In this document: one piece after another, positions 1-9,296 of the stretch | Layout of the letters: every line of letters begins with the position of its first letter | Numbering within the stretch: the stretch's first letter is position 1 | DNA from: Thermoflexus hugenholtzii | GTDB taxonomy: Bacteria; Chloroflexota; Anaerolineae; Thermoflexales; Thermoflexaceae | Reading direction: 5' to 3' | Length of the DNA: 64,000 bases | NCBI RefSeq assembly: GCF_018771565.1 | Contig: NZ_CP076326.1 | Location: 2,480,001 to 2,544,000, forward strand | Notes under the pieces: generated by a model | Told to the model about the DNA's origin: nothing | Database searches by the model: none | What the model saw: the letters and a program-made list of their open reading frames with translations, nothing else | Program-made: the position numbers and the translations under genes

Positions 1-1
1 T

Positions 2-424
2 TACCGCCGCCTGATGGTCCGGGTGGCGGAGGCCCTCACCCGCCGGGAGGGCGGGCTGGCCCTGGTGACCGGGGATTCCCTCGGGCAGGTGGCCTCCCAG
101 ACCCTGGAGAGCCTGTCCGTCATCGAGGACGCGGCGACCATGCCCATCCTGCGCCCGCTCATCGGGATGGACAAGGTCGAGATCATCGAGCGGGCGCGGG
201 CCATCGGGACCTATGAGCTCTCGATCATGCCCGGGGAGGATTGCTGCCAGTTCCTGATGCCGCCCCGGGTGATCACCCGGCCTGCCCTGGAGACCGTACG
301 GGAGATCGAAGCGCGGGTGCGGATGGAGGAGCTGGTCGCGCAGGCCCTGGAGCAAGCGATGCGGGTCCCGGCCTCCCGCGCCGCTCCGGCCCCGGTCCCA
401 GACCCGAAGGGCCTGGCCCCATGA
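2..424 (+). CDS. thiI: tRNA 4-thiouridine synthetase ThiI, C-terminal part (cut by window edge)
   Basis: The open frame enters from the left edge, so only the last 140 residues are visible. They match the adenylation (PP-loop) domain of ThiI, which activates U8 of tRNA for sulfur transfer and can feed thiamine thiazole synthesis. Diagnostic segments are VTGDSLGQVASQTL, PILRPLIGMDKVEII and GTYELS followed by PGEDCCQF. The protein ends about 60 residues after the Cys pair in an Ala/Pro-rich tail, with no rhodanese domain, so it is the short ThiI type that takes sulfur from a partner. The ATG at 14 is internal. rocD follows after 36 bases. Confidence 0.9.
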   Translation, partial: YRRLMVRVAEALTRREGGLALVTGDSLGQVASQTLESLSVIEDAATMPILRPLIGMDKVEIIERARAIGTYELSIMPGEDCCQFLMPPRVITRPALETVREIEARVRMEELVAQALEQAMRVPASRAAPAPVPDPKGLAP

Positions 425-460
425 AGGTGAGTCCCATCCTGATCCAACCAGGAGGCATCC

Positions 461-1678
461 ATGTCCGCTCAGACGCTGCTTCGCTCGATCGATTACATTG
501 AGATGGAGAACACCTACAGCGCCCCGAACTATCAGCCCATCGACGTGGTCATCGCATGGGCGGAAGGGGCCTGGGTGTATGATGTGGAGGGGCGCCGCTA
601 CCTGGACGCCCTGAGCGGCTACTCGGCCCTCAACCAGGGGCACCGACATCCCCGCATCATCCGGGCCCTGATTGAGCAGGCCCAGCGGGTGACGCTGACC
701 TCCCGAGCCTTCCGGAACGATCAGCTGGGGCCCTTCCTGAAGGAGCTCTGCGAGCTGCTCGGTTATGAGATGGCCCTGCCGATGAACACGGGGGCCGAGG
801 CGGTGGAGACCGCCATCAAGACCGCCCGCAAGTGGGGATACCGGGTGAAGGGAGTCCCTCGGGATCAGGCGGAGATCATCGTCTGCGAGGGGAACTTCCA
901 CGGCCGGACCACCACCATCATTAGCTTCTCCACGGTGCCGCAGTATCGGGAGGACTTCGGCCCTTACACGCCGGGCTTTGTGATCATCCCGTATGGGGAC
1001 GCGGAGGCCCTGGAGCGGGCCATCACCCCGAACACGGTGGCCTTCCTGGTGGAGCCCATCCAGGGGGAGGGCGGGGTGCGGGTGCCGCCGCCCGGCTATC
1101 TCGCCCGCGCCGCCGAGATCTGCCGGCGCCACAACGTCCTCTTCATCGCCGATGAGATCCAGACCGGCCTCGGACGGACCGGGAAGCTTCTGGCCTCGTG
1201 GTGGGAGGATGTGCAGCCGGATATGGTGATCCTGGGCAAGGCCCTGGGAGGCGGGGTGGTGCCCATCTCGGCCGTGGTCTCCCGTCGGGACATCCTGGGC
1301 GTCTTCCGGCCGGGGGATCACGGGAGCACCTTCGGCGGCAACCCCCTGGCCGCGGCCGTGGCCCGGGAGGCCCTGCGGGTGATCGTGGAGGAGGGTCTGC
1401 CGGAACGGGCGGCGGCCCTGGGGGAGCACGCCATGCAGCGGCTGCGGGCGATCCGGAGCCCGTATATCAAGGAGGTGCGCGGCCGCGGCCTGCTGATCGG
1501 GATCGAGCTCCATCCTGAAGCCGGCGGGGCCCGGCGCTTCGCCGAGGCCCTGAAGGAGCGGGGCGTGCTGGTCAAGGACACCCACGAGCATATCCTCCGC
1601 TTCGCCCCACCCCTGGTGATCTCCCCGGAGGACCTGGACTGGGCCCTGGATCAGATCCAGGCGGTGATGGAAGGCTGA
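461..1678 (+). CDS. rocD: Ornithine--oxo-acid aminotransferase
   Basis: A 405-residue class III PLP aminotransferase that converts ornithine and 2-oxoglutarate to glutamate semialdehyde and glutamate. Visible features are the N-terminal [14 protein letters not shown] segment typical of RocD, the [14 protein letters not shown] cofactor motif with D231, and the PLP lysine K260 in [23 protein letters not shown] is also present. Length is normal for the family. The start ATG lies behind AGGAGG. It follows thiI by 36 bases and ends before a 13-bp hairpin. Acetylornithine aminotransferase is the main alternative, but the N-terminus favours RocD. Confidence 0.9.
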   Translation: MSAQTLLRSIDYIEMENTYSAPNYQPIDVVIAWAEGAWVYDVEGRRYLDALSGYSALNQGHRHPRIIRALIEQAQRVTLTSRAFRNDQLGPFLKELCELLGYEMALPMNTGAEAVETAIKTARKWGYRVKGVPRDQAEIIVCEGNFHGRTTTIISFSTVPQYREDFGPYTPGFVIIPYGDAEALERAITPNTVAFLVEPIQGEGGVRVPPPGYLARAAEICRRHNVLFIADEIQTGLGRTGKLLASWWEDVQPDMVILGKALGGGVVPISAVVSRRDILGVFRPGDHGSTFGGNPLAAAVAREALRVIVEEGLPERAAALGEHAMQRLRAIRSPYIKEVRGRGLLIGIELHPEAGGARRFAEALKERGVLVKDTHEHILRFAPPLVISPEDLDWALDQIQAVMEG

Positions 1679-1710
1679 GGGCCAGACGCCGATCCGTTCA
1701 TCGATGAACA

Positions 1711-1742
1711 GAAGGGGATGTCCCGATCAGGACATCCCCTTC
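1711..1742. terminator. Convergent terminator hairpin after rocD
   Basis: A perfect 13-bp stem (1711-1723 with 1730-1742) and a 6-base loop, followed on the plus strand by the pyrimidine-rich TTCTTCACTTC. It sits between rocD and a convergent minus-strand gene whose TGA lies in the loop, so it may serve both directions. The T tract is imperfect. Confidence 0.65.
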
Positions 1743-2149
1743 TTCTTCACTTCTGCCCCATCCCAGGCCCATCGGATGCCCCCGAGGATCCCGACGGTGA
1801 GAAGGAGGGTGAGCAGGCTGATCAGCAGGGCGAAGCCGTGGCTGCCGGCCGTGAAGGGGCTTCGCATCAGCAGCAGGCGGTGGACCCAGATGTGCGCCTG
1901 ATACAGGGCCATCGCCCCCAGGGCCCACCTCGAAGCCCGGCGCCCCCGGCGCCACCAGAGAACGGCCAGCCCCCCGAAGATCACGGCCCACAACCCGGCC
2001 GCCCCCGCCAGATAGCCCCACGGGCCGTGGATCCCTTCCTCGGCCCACGCCCGCGGGACCGCCAGCCCGTAATACAGGGCCCGCAGGGCGTTGAGCAGGG
2101 CGAAGTAGGCCAACCACAGCGCCCCCAGGGCGCGCCGCCGCGGGCTCAC
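1727..2149 (-). CDS. Small four-helix membrane protein of unknown function
   Basis: A 140-residue protein not recognised as a named family. It shows four hydrophobic stretches: about residues 9-30, 44-66, 75-92 and 105-125. The third carries an isolated His-rich patch (YQAHIWVHRLLL). Short basic loops (WRRGRRASR) and a KKKG tail suggest a polytopic inner-membrane protein. The start ATG overlaps the stop of the upstream dehydrogenase gene by 4 bases (ATGA), so the two are translationally coupled. Its last codons are inside the terminator hairpin. Confidence 0.6.
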   Translation of the reverse strand: MSPRRRALGALWLAYFALLNALRALYYGLAVPRAWAEEGIHGPWGYLAGAAGLWAVIFGGLAVLWWRRGRRASRWALGAMALYQAHIWVHRLLLMRSPFTAGSHGFALLISLLTLLLTVGILGGIRWAWDGAEVKKKGMS

Positions 2150-3198
2150 CGCCCCTCATCCATCCGGAAGACGATCTTGCCGAAGACCACCCCGCTCTCC
2201 AGCAGGCGATGCCCTTCCCGCACCCCCTCCTCCGTGAAGGGCAACACCCGGTCGATCACCGGCCGCAACCGGCCGGCGAAGACCAGCCCCATCACGGTCC
2301 GGAAATCATCCCGGGTCCCCATGGTGGACCCCAGGATGCTGATCTGCCGGGAGAACACATACCGGATGTCGAAATCCTCCGGGTTCGGGCCGGAGGTGGC
2401 CCCCACCACCAGCAGGCGCCCACCCGGCCGCAGACAGCGAATGCTCTTCATCCACGTGGCCTGCCCCACGTTGTCCACCACCACATCTACCCCCCGCCTC
2501 CCCGTCCACTGCCAGACCACGCGGGACCAGTCCGGCTCCTGGGAGCGATCGATGACGTGATCGGCGCCCAGGGCGCGAACCCGCTCCGCCTTCTCCGGGT
2601 TCGAAGCCACCACCACCACGCGGGCGCCCGCCAGCTTCGCGATCTGAAGGGCCGCGGTGTTCACCCCGCCCCCGGCCCCCACGATGAGCACATCCTCCCC
2701 GGGCCGTAGCCCGCCCCGGGTGATCAGCATGTGCCAGGCGGTGAGGAACACCAGGGAGGCCGCCGCCGCCTCCTCATAAGGGAAGCCCCCCGGCAGCTTC
2801 AAGACGTTGCGGGCCGGCACCACCACGTATTCCGCGTAGCCCCCTCGCACGTGCTCGCCCAGGATGGCCCCCCGGCGGCAGCGGTTGTCCTCCCCTCGCA
2901 GGCAGAACTCGCACTCCCCGCAGCTCAGGGTGGCGTTCACCACCACCCGATCCCCCACCTGAACCCCCGAGACCTCCGGGCCCACCTCGGTCACCACCCC
3001 CGCCACATCCGAGCCCGGGATGTGGGGCATCTCCAGCCGCAGGGCGGGGATCCCGCGCCGCACCCAGAGATCGAGATGGTTCATCGCGCAGGCGTGGACG
3101 CGGACCTGCACCTCCCCCGGCCCCGGATGGGGCGTGGGCAGCTCCGCCGCCTGCAACACCTCCGGACCCCCGTGCTGATAGAAGACGATGGCCTTCAT
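2146..3198 (-). CDS. Zinc-binding medium-chain dehydrogenase/reductase (alcohol dehydrogenase family)
   Basis: A 350-residue MDR-superfamily oxidoreductase. The GroES-like half holds CAMNHLDLWVRRG, where the Cys is the likely catalytic zinc ligand, and the structural-zinc cysteines CGECEFCLRGEDNRC. The Rossmann half has GAGGGVNTAALQIAK for NAD(P). The NHLDLWVRRG version is typical of zinc-dependent alcohol dehydrogenases near acyl-CoA and fatty-acid genes; the substrate cannot be read from sequence. No good ribosome site precedes the ATG at 3198. It lies 34 bases downstream of an acyl-CoA dehydrogenase gene and is probably cotranscribed with it. Confidence 0.8.
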   Translation of the reverse strand: MKAIVFYQHGGPEVLQAAELPTPHPGPGEVQVRVHACAMNHLDLWVRRGIPALRLEMPHIPGSDVAGVVTEVGPEVSGVQVGDRVVVNATLSCGECEFCLRGEDNRCRRGAILGEHVRGGYAEYVVVPARNVLKLPGGFPYEEAAAASLVFLTAWHMLITRGGLRPGEDVLIVGAGGGVNTAALQIAKLAGARVVVVASNPEKAERVRALGADHVIDRSQEPDWSRVVWQWTGRRGVDVVVDNVGQATWMKSIRCLRPGGRLLVVGATSGPNPEDFDIRYVFSRQISILGSTMGTRDDFRTVMGLVFAGRLRPVIDRVLPFTEEGVREGHRLLESGVVFGKIVFRMDEGR

Positions 3199-3232
3199 GG
3201 GTGGATCTGCCGCTCCCTGGAGGATGTCGCGT

Positions 3233-4429
<1,197 letters not shown>

Positions 4430-4505
4430 CGGAAACCTCCTTAAAGCTCAGGATGGACCCGATGTCCAGATCGAACACCACCGGGTCTGCTCTAACCCGC
4501 CTCCC

Positions 4506-5369
4506 TCACGCCGCGTACGTGTAGAACCCCTTCCCGCTCTTGCGGCCCAGCCAGCCGGCGGCCACCATGCGGCGCAGCAGAGGCGGGGCCGCGTAGCGCG
4601 GGTCCTTGAACTCCTCAAACATCGCGTCGGCGATGAAGAGCAACGTGTCCAATCCCACGAAGTCCATCAGGGTGAACGGCCCCATGGGGTGGTTCAGGCC
4701 CAGCCGGATCGCCGTGTCGATGTCCTCCATGGTCGCCACCCCCTCCTCGAGGAGCCGGATGGCGTCCAGGAGGTAGGGGATCAGCAGGCGGTTGACGATG
4801 AACCCCGGGCGGTCCTTGGAGATCACCACCGTCTTGTTCAGGCGCTCGGCCAGGGCCCGGCCCAGGGCCACCGTCTCCTCCGCCGTCTGCAGCCCGATGA
4901 CGATCTCCAGAAGCGGCATCACCGGGACCGGGTTGAAGAAATGGAAGCCGATGACTTTCTCCGGTCGCCGGGTGACGCTCCCCAGCTCGGTGATGGAGAG
5001 GGAGGAGGTGTTGCTGGCCAGGACGGCGTGAGGCGGGCAGATGCGATCCAGCTCCGCGAAGACCTGCTTCTTGGTCGGCATGTCCTCCACCACCGCTTCG
5101 ATGACCAGGTCGCAGGCGCCGAAGTCCTCCATCCGCAGGGTGCCCCGGATGCGCCCCCAGGCCGCCTCCATCTCGGCGGCGGCCAGCTTGCCCCGCTCCA
5201 CCGCCTTCGCCATCGAGGCCCGGATGCGGTCCAGCCCCTTGCGGAGGAGATCCTCGTTCACCTCCCGGACGATGACCTGAAAGCCGGCCCGGGCGCACAC
5301 CTCGGCGATCCCCGAGCCCATCAGGCCGCAACCCACCACGCCCACCGTTCGAACATCCTGCAGCGTCAT
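4506..5369 (-). CDS. 3-hydroxybutyryl-CoA dehydrogenase family protein
   Basis: A 287-residue NAD(P)-dependent 3-hydroxyacyl-CoA dehydrogenase that converts 3-hydroxyacyl-CoA and 3-oxoacyl-CoA. The Rossmann motif VGCGLMGSGIAEV is at the N-terminus, SNTSSLSITEL follows, then GFHFFNPVPVMPLLEIV with the catalytic His, and the C-terminal NHPMGPFTLMDFVGLD. I chose the ATG at 5369 because GGGAGG stands 7-8 bases upstream; the frame stays open further 5' only because the region is GC-rich. It lies between a thiolase and an acyl-CoA dehydrogenase on the same strand. Confidence 0.92.
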   Translation of the reverse strand: MTLQDVRTVGVVGCGLMGSGIAEVCARAGFQVIVREVNEDLLRKGLDRIRASMAKAVERGKLAAAEMEAAWGRIRGTLRMEDFGACDLVIEAVVEDMPTKKQVFAELDRICPPHAVLASNTSSLSITELGSVTRRPEKVIGFHFFNPVPVMPLLEIVIGLQTAEETVALGRALAERLNKTVVISKDRPGFIVNRLLIPYLLDAIRLLEEGVATMEDIDTAIRLGLNHPMGPFTLMDFVGLDTLLFIADAMFEEFKDPRYAAPPLLRRMVAAGWLGRKSGKGFYTYAA

Positions 5370-5410
5370 GGCGATCCTCCCCATCGTTGGGGTGCGTGAT
5401 CCGTTTTCCG

Positions 5411-5480
5411 GTAGGAGGGGCTTTCGCCCCGAACTTCCCATCTTCGATGACGCAAAGGTCGCAGCGGAAGCCGCTCCTAC
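5411..5480. repeat. Inverted REP-like doublet (REPIN-like element) at the thiolase stop codon
   Basis: Two about 24-base units face each other: 5411-5434 reads GTAGGAGGGGCTTTCGCCCC onward, and the reverse complement of 5457-5480 reads GTAGGAGCGGCTTCCGCTGC onward. They are near-copies with a handful of differences, and each is itself an imperfect palindrome, separated by 22 bases. The form matches REP doublets of other bacteria, which start GTAGGAGC. The TAG stop of the thiolase gene is the TAG inside the right unit. Confidence 0.7.
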
Positions 5481-6685
5481 GGCTCGAGCTCCACGGCCAT
5501 GGCCACGGCCTCCCCTCCGCCCAGGCACAGGGTGGCGATGCCCCGGCGCAGCCCGCGGTCCCGCAGGGCGTAGATCAGGGTGACTAGGATGCGGGCGCCG
5601 CTCGCCCCCACCGGGTGCCCGAGGGCGATCGCCCCCCCGTTCACGTTCACCCGGCTCCAGTCCCACCGGTATCCCTGCCGTTCCATGGCCCGGGCGTCGG
5701 CCAGGACCTGGGCGGCGAAGGCCTCGTTGATCTCGATGAGATCGACTTCCTCCCAGCGCCAGCCCACCCGCTCCAGGAGGCGAGGGATCGCCTTCGCCGG
5801 CGCGTAGAACAACCACTGCGGATCCACCGCCGCCTGGGCGTAGCCCACGATCCGAGCCAGGGGCGGGATCCCCAGGGCCTCCGCCTTCGCTCGGCTCATC
5901 ACCACCACCGCCGCCGCCCCATCGTTGAGCCCGGGGGAGTTCCCCGCCGTCACCCGCCCGTTGGGCCGGAAGGCCGGCTTGAGGCGGGCCAGGGCCTCCA
6001 TGGAGGTATCCCGCCGGGGGCCTTCATCCGTGTCCACCACCCGGGTGCCTCCCTTGCCGTCAGGGACCTCCACCGGGACGATCTCCGCCCGGAACCGGCC
6101 GGCGTCGATGGCGGCCACGGCTTTGCGATGGCTCTCCAGGGCGAAGGCGTCCATCTCCTCGCGGGTCACTTCGAACTGGTCAGCGATGAACTCAGCCAGC
6201 TCCCCCATCAGCACCTGGTTGAAGGGGCAGCGCAGGCCATCGGCGATCAGGCTGTCCTCCGCCTGGAGGTGACCGTAACGCATCCCCGCCCGCAATCGGA
6301 TCAGGTGCGGGGCGTTGCTCATGCTCTCCATCCCCCCGGCCACCACCACGTCTGCATCCCCCGCCTTCACCGCCTGGGCCGCCAGCATCACCGCCTTCAA
6401 CCCTGAGCCGCAGACCTTGTTGACCGTGACCGCCCCCACCTCGACGGGGATCCCGGCGGCGACCGCGGCCTGCCGGGCTGGGGCCATGCCACTGCCGGCC
6501 TGGACCACCTCCCCCATGATGACCTCGTCGATATGGGCAGGATCGACGCCCGCCCGACGGATGGCCTCGCGGATGGCCACGGCGCCCAGCTGGGGCGCCG
6601 GGAGGGGCGAGAGCGCCCCCAGCAGCTTCCCGATGGGCGTGCGCGCCGCCCCCACAATCACCGGATCCCGACCGTCTTTGCGCAT
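5477..6685 (-). CDS. Acetyl-CoA acetyltransferase (thiolase)
   Basis: A 402-residue thiolase. The nucleophilic cysteine is C92 in VNKVCGSGLKAV, the histidine is in [17 protein letters not shown], and the second cysteine is in LCLGGGEAVAM, so all catalytic residues are present. ATG 6685 is preferred over the in-frame ATG 10 codons upstream because GGAGGG precedes it directly. It leads a minus-strand cluster with hydroxyacyl-CoA and acyl-CoA dehydrogenases, so either thiolytic degradation or acetoacetyl-CoA formation is possible. The stop codon lies inside a REP-like unit. Confidence 0.93.
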   Translation of the reverse strand: MRKDGRDPVIVGAARTPIGKLLGALSPLPAPQLGAVAIREAIRRAGVDPAHIDEVIMGEVVQAGSGMAPARQAAVAAGIPVEVGAVTVNKVCGSGLKAVMLAAQAVKAGDADVVVAGGMESMSNAPHLIRLRAGMRYGHLQAEDSLIADGLRCPFNQVLMGELAEFIADQFEVTREEMDAFALESHRKAVAAIDAGRFRAEIVPVEVPDGKGGTRVVDTDEGPRRDTSMEALARLKPAFRPNGRVTAGNSPGLNDGAAAVVVMSRAKAEALGIPPLARIVGYAQAAVDPQWLFYAPAKAIPRLLERVGWRWEEVDLIEINEAFAAQVLADARAMERQGYRWDWSRVNVNGGAIALGHPVGASGARILVTLIYALRDRGLRRGIATLCLGGGEAVAMAVELEP

Positions 6686-6805
6686 GGCGATCCCTCCGTG
6701 AACAAGGCCTCTCATCCATCCCGCCCTGCCGGGGATCCCCCTCCCGGGCCAACGAACGATCGTTCCCCTCCGCCGGGATGCGCCTCCGCATCCGCTCCGT
6801 TCGGA

Positions 6806-7324
6806 TCAGGGATCTCCGGATGGCCGCTGAAGGGAGGAAGCCAGCTCTTCGAACAGCGGCCGGAGACGGCGATAGGTGTCGTCCAGCCATTCGGGGAGCA
6901 CGCGGGTGTTGCCGATGACCGGCATGAAATTCGTGTCCCCCGTCCAGCGGGGGACGACGTGGATATGGACGTGATCGGCCACCCCGGCGCCGGCGGGCCG
7001 GCCGATGTTGGCCCCGACGTTGAACCCCTCCGGCCGGTAGGCTTGACGAAGGGCCTTCAAGGAAAGGGCGACGAGCTGCATCACCTCCAGCATCGTCGGA
7101 GGGTCCAGATCCTCCAGGCTGGGCACGTGGGCGTAGGGGATGACCATCAGGTGGCCGTTATTGTAGGGGTATCGGTTGAGGGTCACATATGCGGTGCGCC
7201 CGCGAAGGAGGATGTGTTCCGCCTCGTCGGAACCGTCGACCTTCCGGCAAAAGATGCAACCCTGAGGCGCCTCGCCCTCCCCTTTCAGGTAAGCCATCCG
7301 CCAGGGGGTCCAGAGCCGTTCCAT
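6806..7324 (-). CDS. HIT-family nucleotide hydrolase/phosphorylase
   Basis: A 172-residue histidine-triad protein. The triad HVHIHVV is at residues 118-124, with the alpha-phosphate contact GFNVGANIGRPAGAG before it. An N-terminal pair C23/C26 (CIFC) belongs to the zinc-binding subgroup. Such proteins cleave or phosphorolyse dinucleoside polyphosphates such as Ap4A or adenylated intermediates; the WTPWRMAYL start resembles bacterial Ap4A-phosphorylase-like HIT proteins. The start is supported by GGAG and by an upstream sigma70-like promoter at 7356-7384, so it is transcribed separately. Confidence 0.88.
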   Translation of the reverse strand: MERLWTPWRMAYLKGEGEAPQGCIFCRKVDGSDEAEHILLRGRTAYVTLNRYPYNNGHLMVIPYAHVPSLEDLDPPTMLEVMQLVALSLKALRQAYRPEGFNVGANIGRPAGAGVADHVHIHVVPRWTGDTNFMPVIGNTRVLPEWLDDTYRRLRPLFEELASSLQRPSGDP

Positions 7325-7355
7325 CGTTGCTCCGCCTGAGGGCAGGTTCCCCCCC

Positions 7356-7384
7356 ATTTTATCCGTTTTGTCGGGGATCGACAA
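7356..7384 (-). promoter_or_regulatory. Sigma70-type promoter for the HIT gene
   Basis: On the minus strand TTGTCG (7379-7384) and TAAAAT (7356-7361) are separated by exactly 17 bases. Transcription would begin near 7349, about 25 bases before the HIT start codon. Confidence 0.6.
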
Positions 7385-7387
7385 AGC

Positions 7388-7411
7388 GGCCCGGCCCTGG
7401 ACGGCCGGGCC
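7388..7411. terminator. GC-rich hairpin between the sigma-factor operon and the HIT gene
   Basis: A 9-bp perfect stem (7388-7396 with 7403-7411) and a 6-base loop, next to the MITE-like element. In minus orientation it is followed by GCTTTGTC, a poor T tract, so it could end the sigma/DUF5667 transcript only weakly. Confidence 0.4.
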
Positions 7412-7418
7412 TTGTGAT

Positions 7419-7498
7419 GGGTGTGTCCCAAAATCGTAGGACAACTGCGAGCAGTTGTCCTACAAAGCAGCCAGGCCCGACAAAATTGGGACACACCC
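7419..7498. mobile_element. 80-bp MITE-like element with terminal inverted repeats and 8-bp target duplication
   Basis: The ends are inverted repeats: GGGTGTGTCCCAA at 7419-7431 and its exact complement at 7486-7498. The element is flanked by a direct repeat CTTGTGAT (7411-7418 and 7499-7506), read as a target-site duplication; a 9-base reading with an 79-bp element is possible because both sides are followed by G. Inside is a hairpin of 13 bp with a 2-base loop (7436-7463). No coding capacity is present, so it would depend on a transposase elsewhere. Eight- to nine-base duplications are typical of IS256- and ISL3-type transposases; which applies here is not known. Confidence 0.75.
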
Positions 7499-7536
7499 CT
7501 TGTGATGAGGATATGCAGCCGGAGAGAGCCTTACCT

Positions 7537-8514
7537 CTACCTTCCCGGAGAGCCTTTTGGGCCTTGATCTCCCGGCGGAGCGGAATCCTGGCCTCGGGGA
7601 GGGCCCGGAGTGTCTTTTTTCTCCTGGCCTGGAGGGGTGCGGACCGGGCGAGGCGTTTCTTTCTTCTCCTGGCCCGGTGGGGTGCGCGGCGCAGAAGGCG
7701 TCTCCTGTTTCTCCAGGCCCGGCGGGGTGTGGATTCGCTCCCGCAGGATCTCCGCCGTCGGCTCCGGCAGGACCGGCGTCTCCACCGACCGGGTCGGTTC
7801 GGGGATCCCCCCTTCGGGCCGGCCGAGGACCGGCGCCAGCCCGGCCCAGCGCTGGCGCGCGCGGGCCAGGGCGGAACGGACGTCCGGCGGGGCGACCGCT
7901 GCGGCCTCCTCCAGGAGGACGCCCTGACGCTCGTAGAGGGCGCGCAGCCGCGCCGCGGGCCCTGCGGGGCCTTCCGCCCCCAGACGGGCAGCCTCTTCCA
8001 GACGGGCCAAGCTCTCCTCGGCGAGGTCGGGGAGCCAGCGCCCCCGGGCGGCGCTCGCCTCGAACTCCGACCAGCGTCGCTCCGCCAGGTAGAGGGCCCG
8101 CTCCTCCGGCGACATCCCCAGGGTGACCAGACCTTCCACGGCCCGTTTGACCGGATACAGGGGCTCGCCGGGCAGGCTGGCCTCCGCCGCTCCCACCGCG
8201 CTCAAAAGGACCAGGATCAAGCCCAGGACGGCCACCAGCGCCCACGCCCAGCGGAAGACCGGCCGGGACGCCCGCGGGGCAGCCGCCCGCCGGGCTGCGC
8301 GGAGCTGCCCCTGACGGATCAGCCGTCGGCGCGCTGCGGGAGAGAGAGCCACCTCCTGGCCGCGCCGGAGCCAGAGGGCGGTCTCCAGAAGCGGGCGCAA
8401 CGGGACCGCCTCGGGGACTTCCCGCAGGAGCGTCTCCAGGTCCGCGCCCTGCTCCAGCCGGCGCAGACAGCGCTCCAGGATCTCGATCTCAAGCGCGTCT
8501 CGCTTCGGATCCAT
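7537..8514 (-). CDS. DUF5667-type single-pass membrane protein, putative regulator of the adjacent sigma factor
   Basis: A 325-residue protein. Residues 1-80 are a helical cytoplasmic part, 87-109 a membrane segment, and SLPGEPLYPVKRAVE just after it is the DUF5667 hallmark. Residues 120-230 are Ala/Glu-rich helices outside the membrane. The tail is Pro/Thr-rich with three 15-residue repeats (TPPGQEKKETP type). The start overlaps the stop of the ECF sigma gene (TGATG; a GTG one codon earlier is also possible), a coupling normal for a sigma factor and its membrane anti-sigma factor. That role is inferred from position and topology; no zinc motif of classical anti-sigma domains is seen. Confidence 0.75.
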   Translation of the reverse strand: MDPKRDALEIEILERCLRRLEQGADLETLLREVPEAVPLRPLLETALWLRRGQEVALSPAARRRLIRQGQLRAARRAAAPRASRPVFRWAWALVAVLGLILVLLSAVGAAEASLPGEPLYPVKRAVEGLVTLGMSPEERALYLAERRWSEFEASAARGRWLPDLAEESLARLEEAARLGAEGPAGPAARLRALYERQGVLLEEAAAVAPPDVRSALARARQRWAGLAPVLGRPEGGIPEPTRSVETPVLPEPTAEILRERIHTPPGLEKQETPSAPRTPPGQEKKETPRPVRTPPGQEKKDTPGPPRGQDSAPPGDQGPKGSPGR

Positions 8515-9068
8515 CACCGGATCTTCTCCAGATAACGGGCTAAGGCGCTCAGGGCGCGATGCTGGAGGGCCTTGACAGCGCCCACGGATTTCCCCATCGC
8601 CCGAGCCACTTCCTCCAGGCTCATCCCGACCAGGAAGCGCAGGACCACCACTTCCCGCTGCTCCTCGGTGAGCACCCGCAGCGCCCGCTGGATCATCTCC
8701 GAGACCGCGATCTCGTCCTCCGGGATGTCCTGGCTGATCTGCGGCCCCGTCTCCGTGTCCTCCAGCGCCACGAGGGGGCGCCGCCCCTGTCGTCGCCAGT
8801 GATCGATCAGACGGGCCCGGGCGATGCGGAACAGCCAGGCGCCGAAGGGAAGGCCCCGCTCCTCATACCGCGGCAGGTCCTCGATCATCTTGAGGAACAC
8901 ATCCGCGGTGAGATCCTCCGCCAGCTCGGCGTCGCCCACCCGGTAGAGCAGATAGCGGTAGACGCCATCGGCGTAATGCTGATACAGGGCCGCGATGGCC
9001 TCCGGATCTCCCTTCCGCGCCCGGGCGATCCAGCGTCGCTCTTCGGGATGAGGGGTGAGCAGGCCCAT
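8514..9068 (-). CDS. ECF-type RNA polymerase sigma factor
   Basis: A 184-residue sigma70-family protein of ECF architecture. Region 2 covers about residues 24-95 (YRYLLYRVGDAELAEDLTAD and FGAWLFRIARARLIDHWR). Region 4 covers about 128-178, with EEQREVVVLRFLVGMSLEEV leading into the helix-turn-helix. Region 3 is absent, as in all ECF factors. It is translationally coupled to the DUF5667 membrane protein. The region upstream holds a candidate self-recognised promoter and a divergent gene for an exported protein that could share control. GGAGGATGAGGG precedes the ATG. Confidence 0.9.
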   Translation of the reverse strand: MGLLTPHPEERRWIARARKGDPEAIAALYQHYADGVYRYLLYRVGDAELAEDLTADVFLKMIEDLPRYEERGLPFGAWLFRIARARLIDHWRRQGRRPLVALEDTETGPQISQDIPEDEIAVSEMIQRALRVLTEEQREVVVLRFLVGMSLEEVARAMGKSVGAVKALQHRALSALARYLEKIR

Positions 9069-9080
9069 CCCTCATCCTCC

Positions 9081-9111
9081 TATGAAACCGTCCGGAATGA
9101 AGCAAACGTCA
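9081..9111 (-). promoter_or_regulatory. Candidate ECF-type autoregulatory promoter
   Basis: Minus-strand TGACGTTT (9104-9111), then GGACGGTTTCAT about 11-16 bases on (9082-9093), just before the sigma gene's ribosome site. The layout resembles GC-containing -35/-10 pairs of ECF promoters, and no TTGACA/TATAAT pair is seen nearby. This is inference from one copy. Confidence 0.35.
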
Positions 9112-9296
9112 CGCGTATCTTCTCCGAACCCTGGAGCGGTTTATGATTTGGAAGATCCGCAGTCAGACCGCTCTGACCACTTCCGCCTGCGGATTGGAAC
9201 GGGCCGTCATCCGGTCCCGGGCCTCCTGTCGACCCGGAGGGCACCCGGGGCTGGAGCGGTGTTCGTTCTCCTACTCCCAAACCGGAGGGATCTGCG

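Noticed and set aside
7604-7740. CRISPR-like spaced repeats
   Set aside because: Units are contiguous, in frame and coding; no unique spacers. No CRISPR array was seen in the window.
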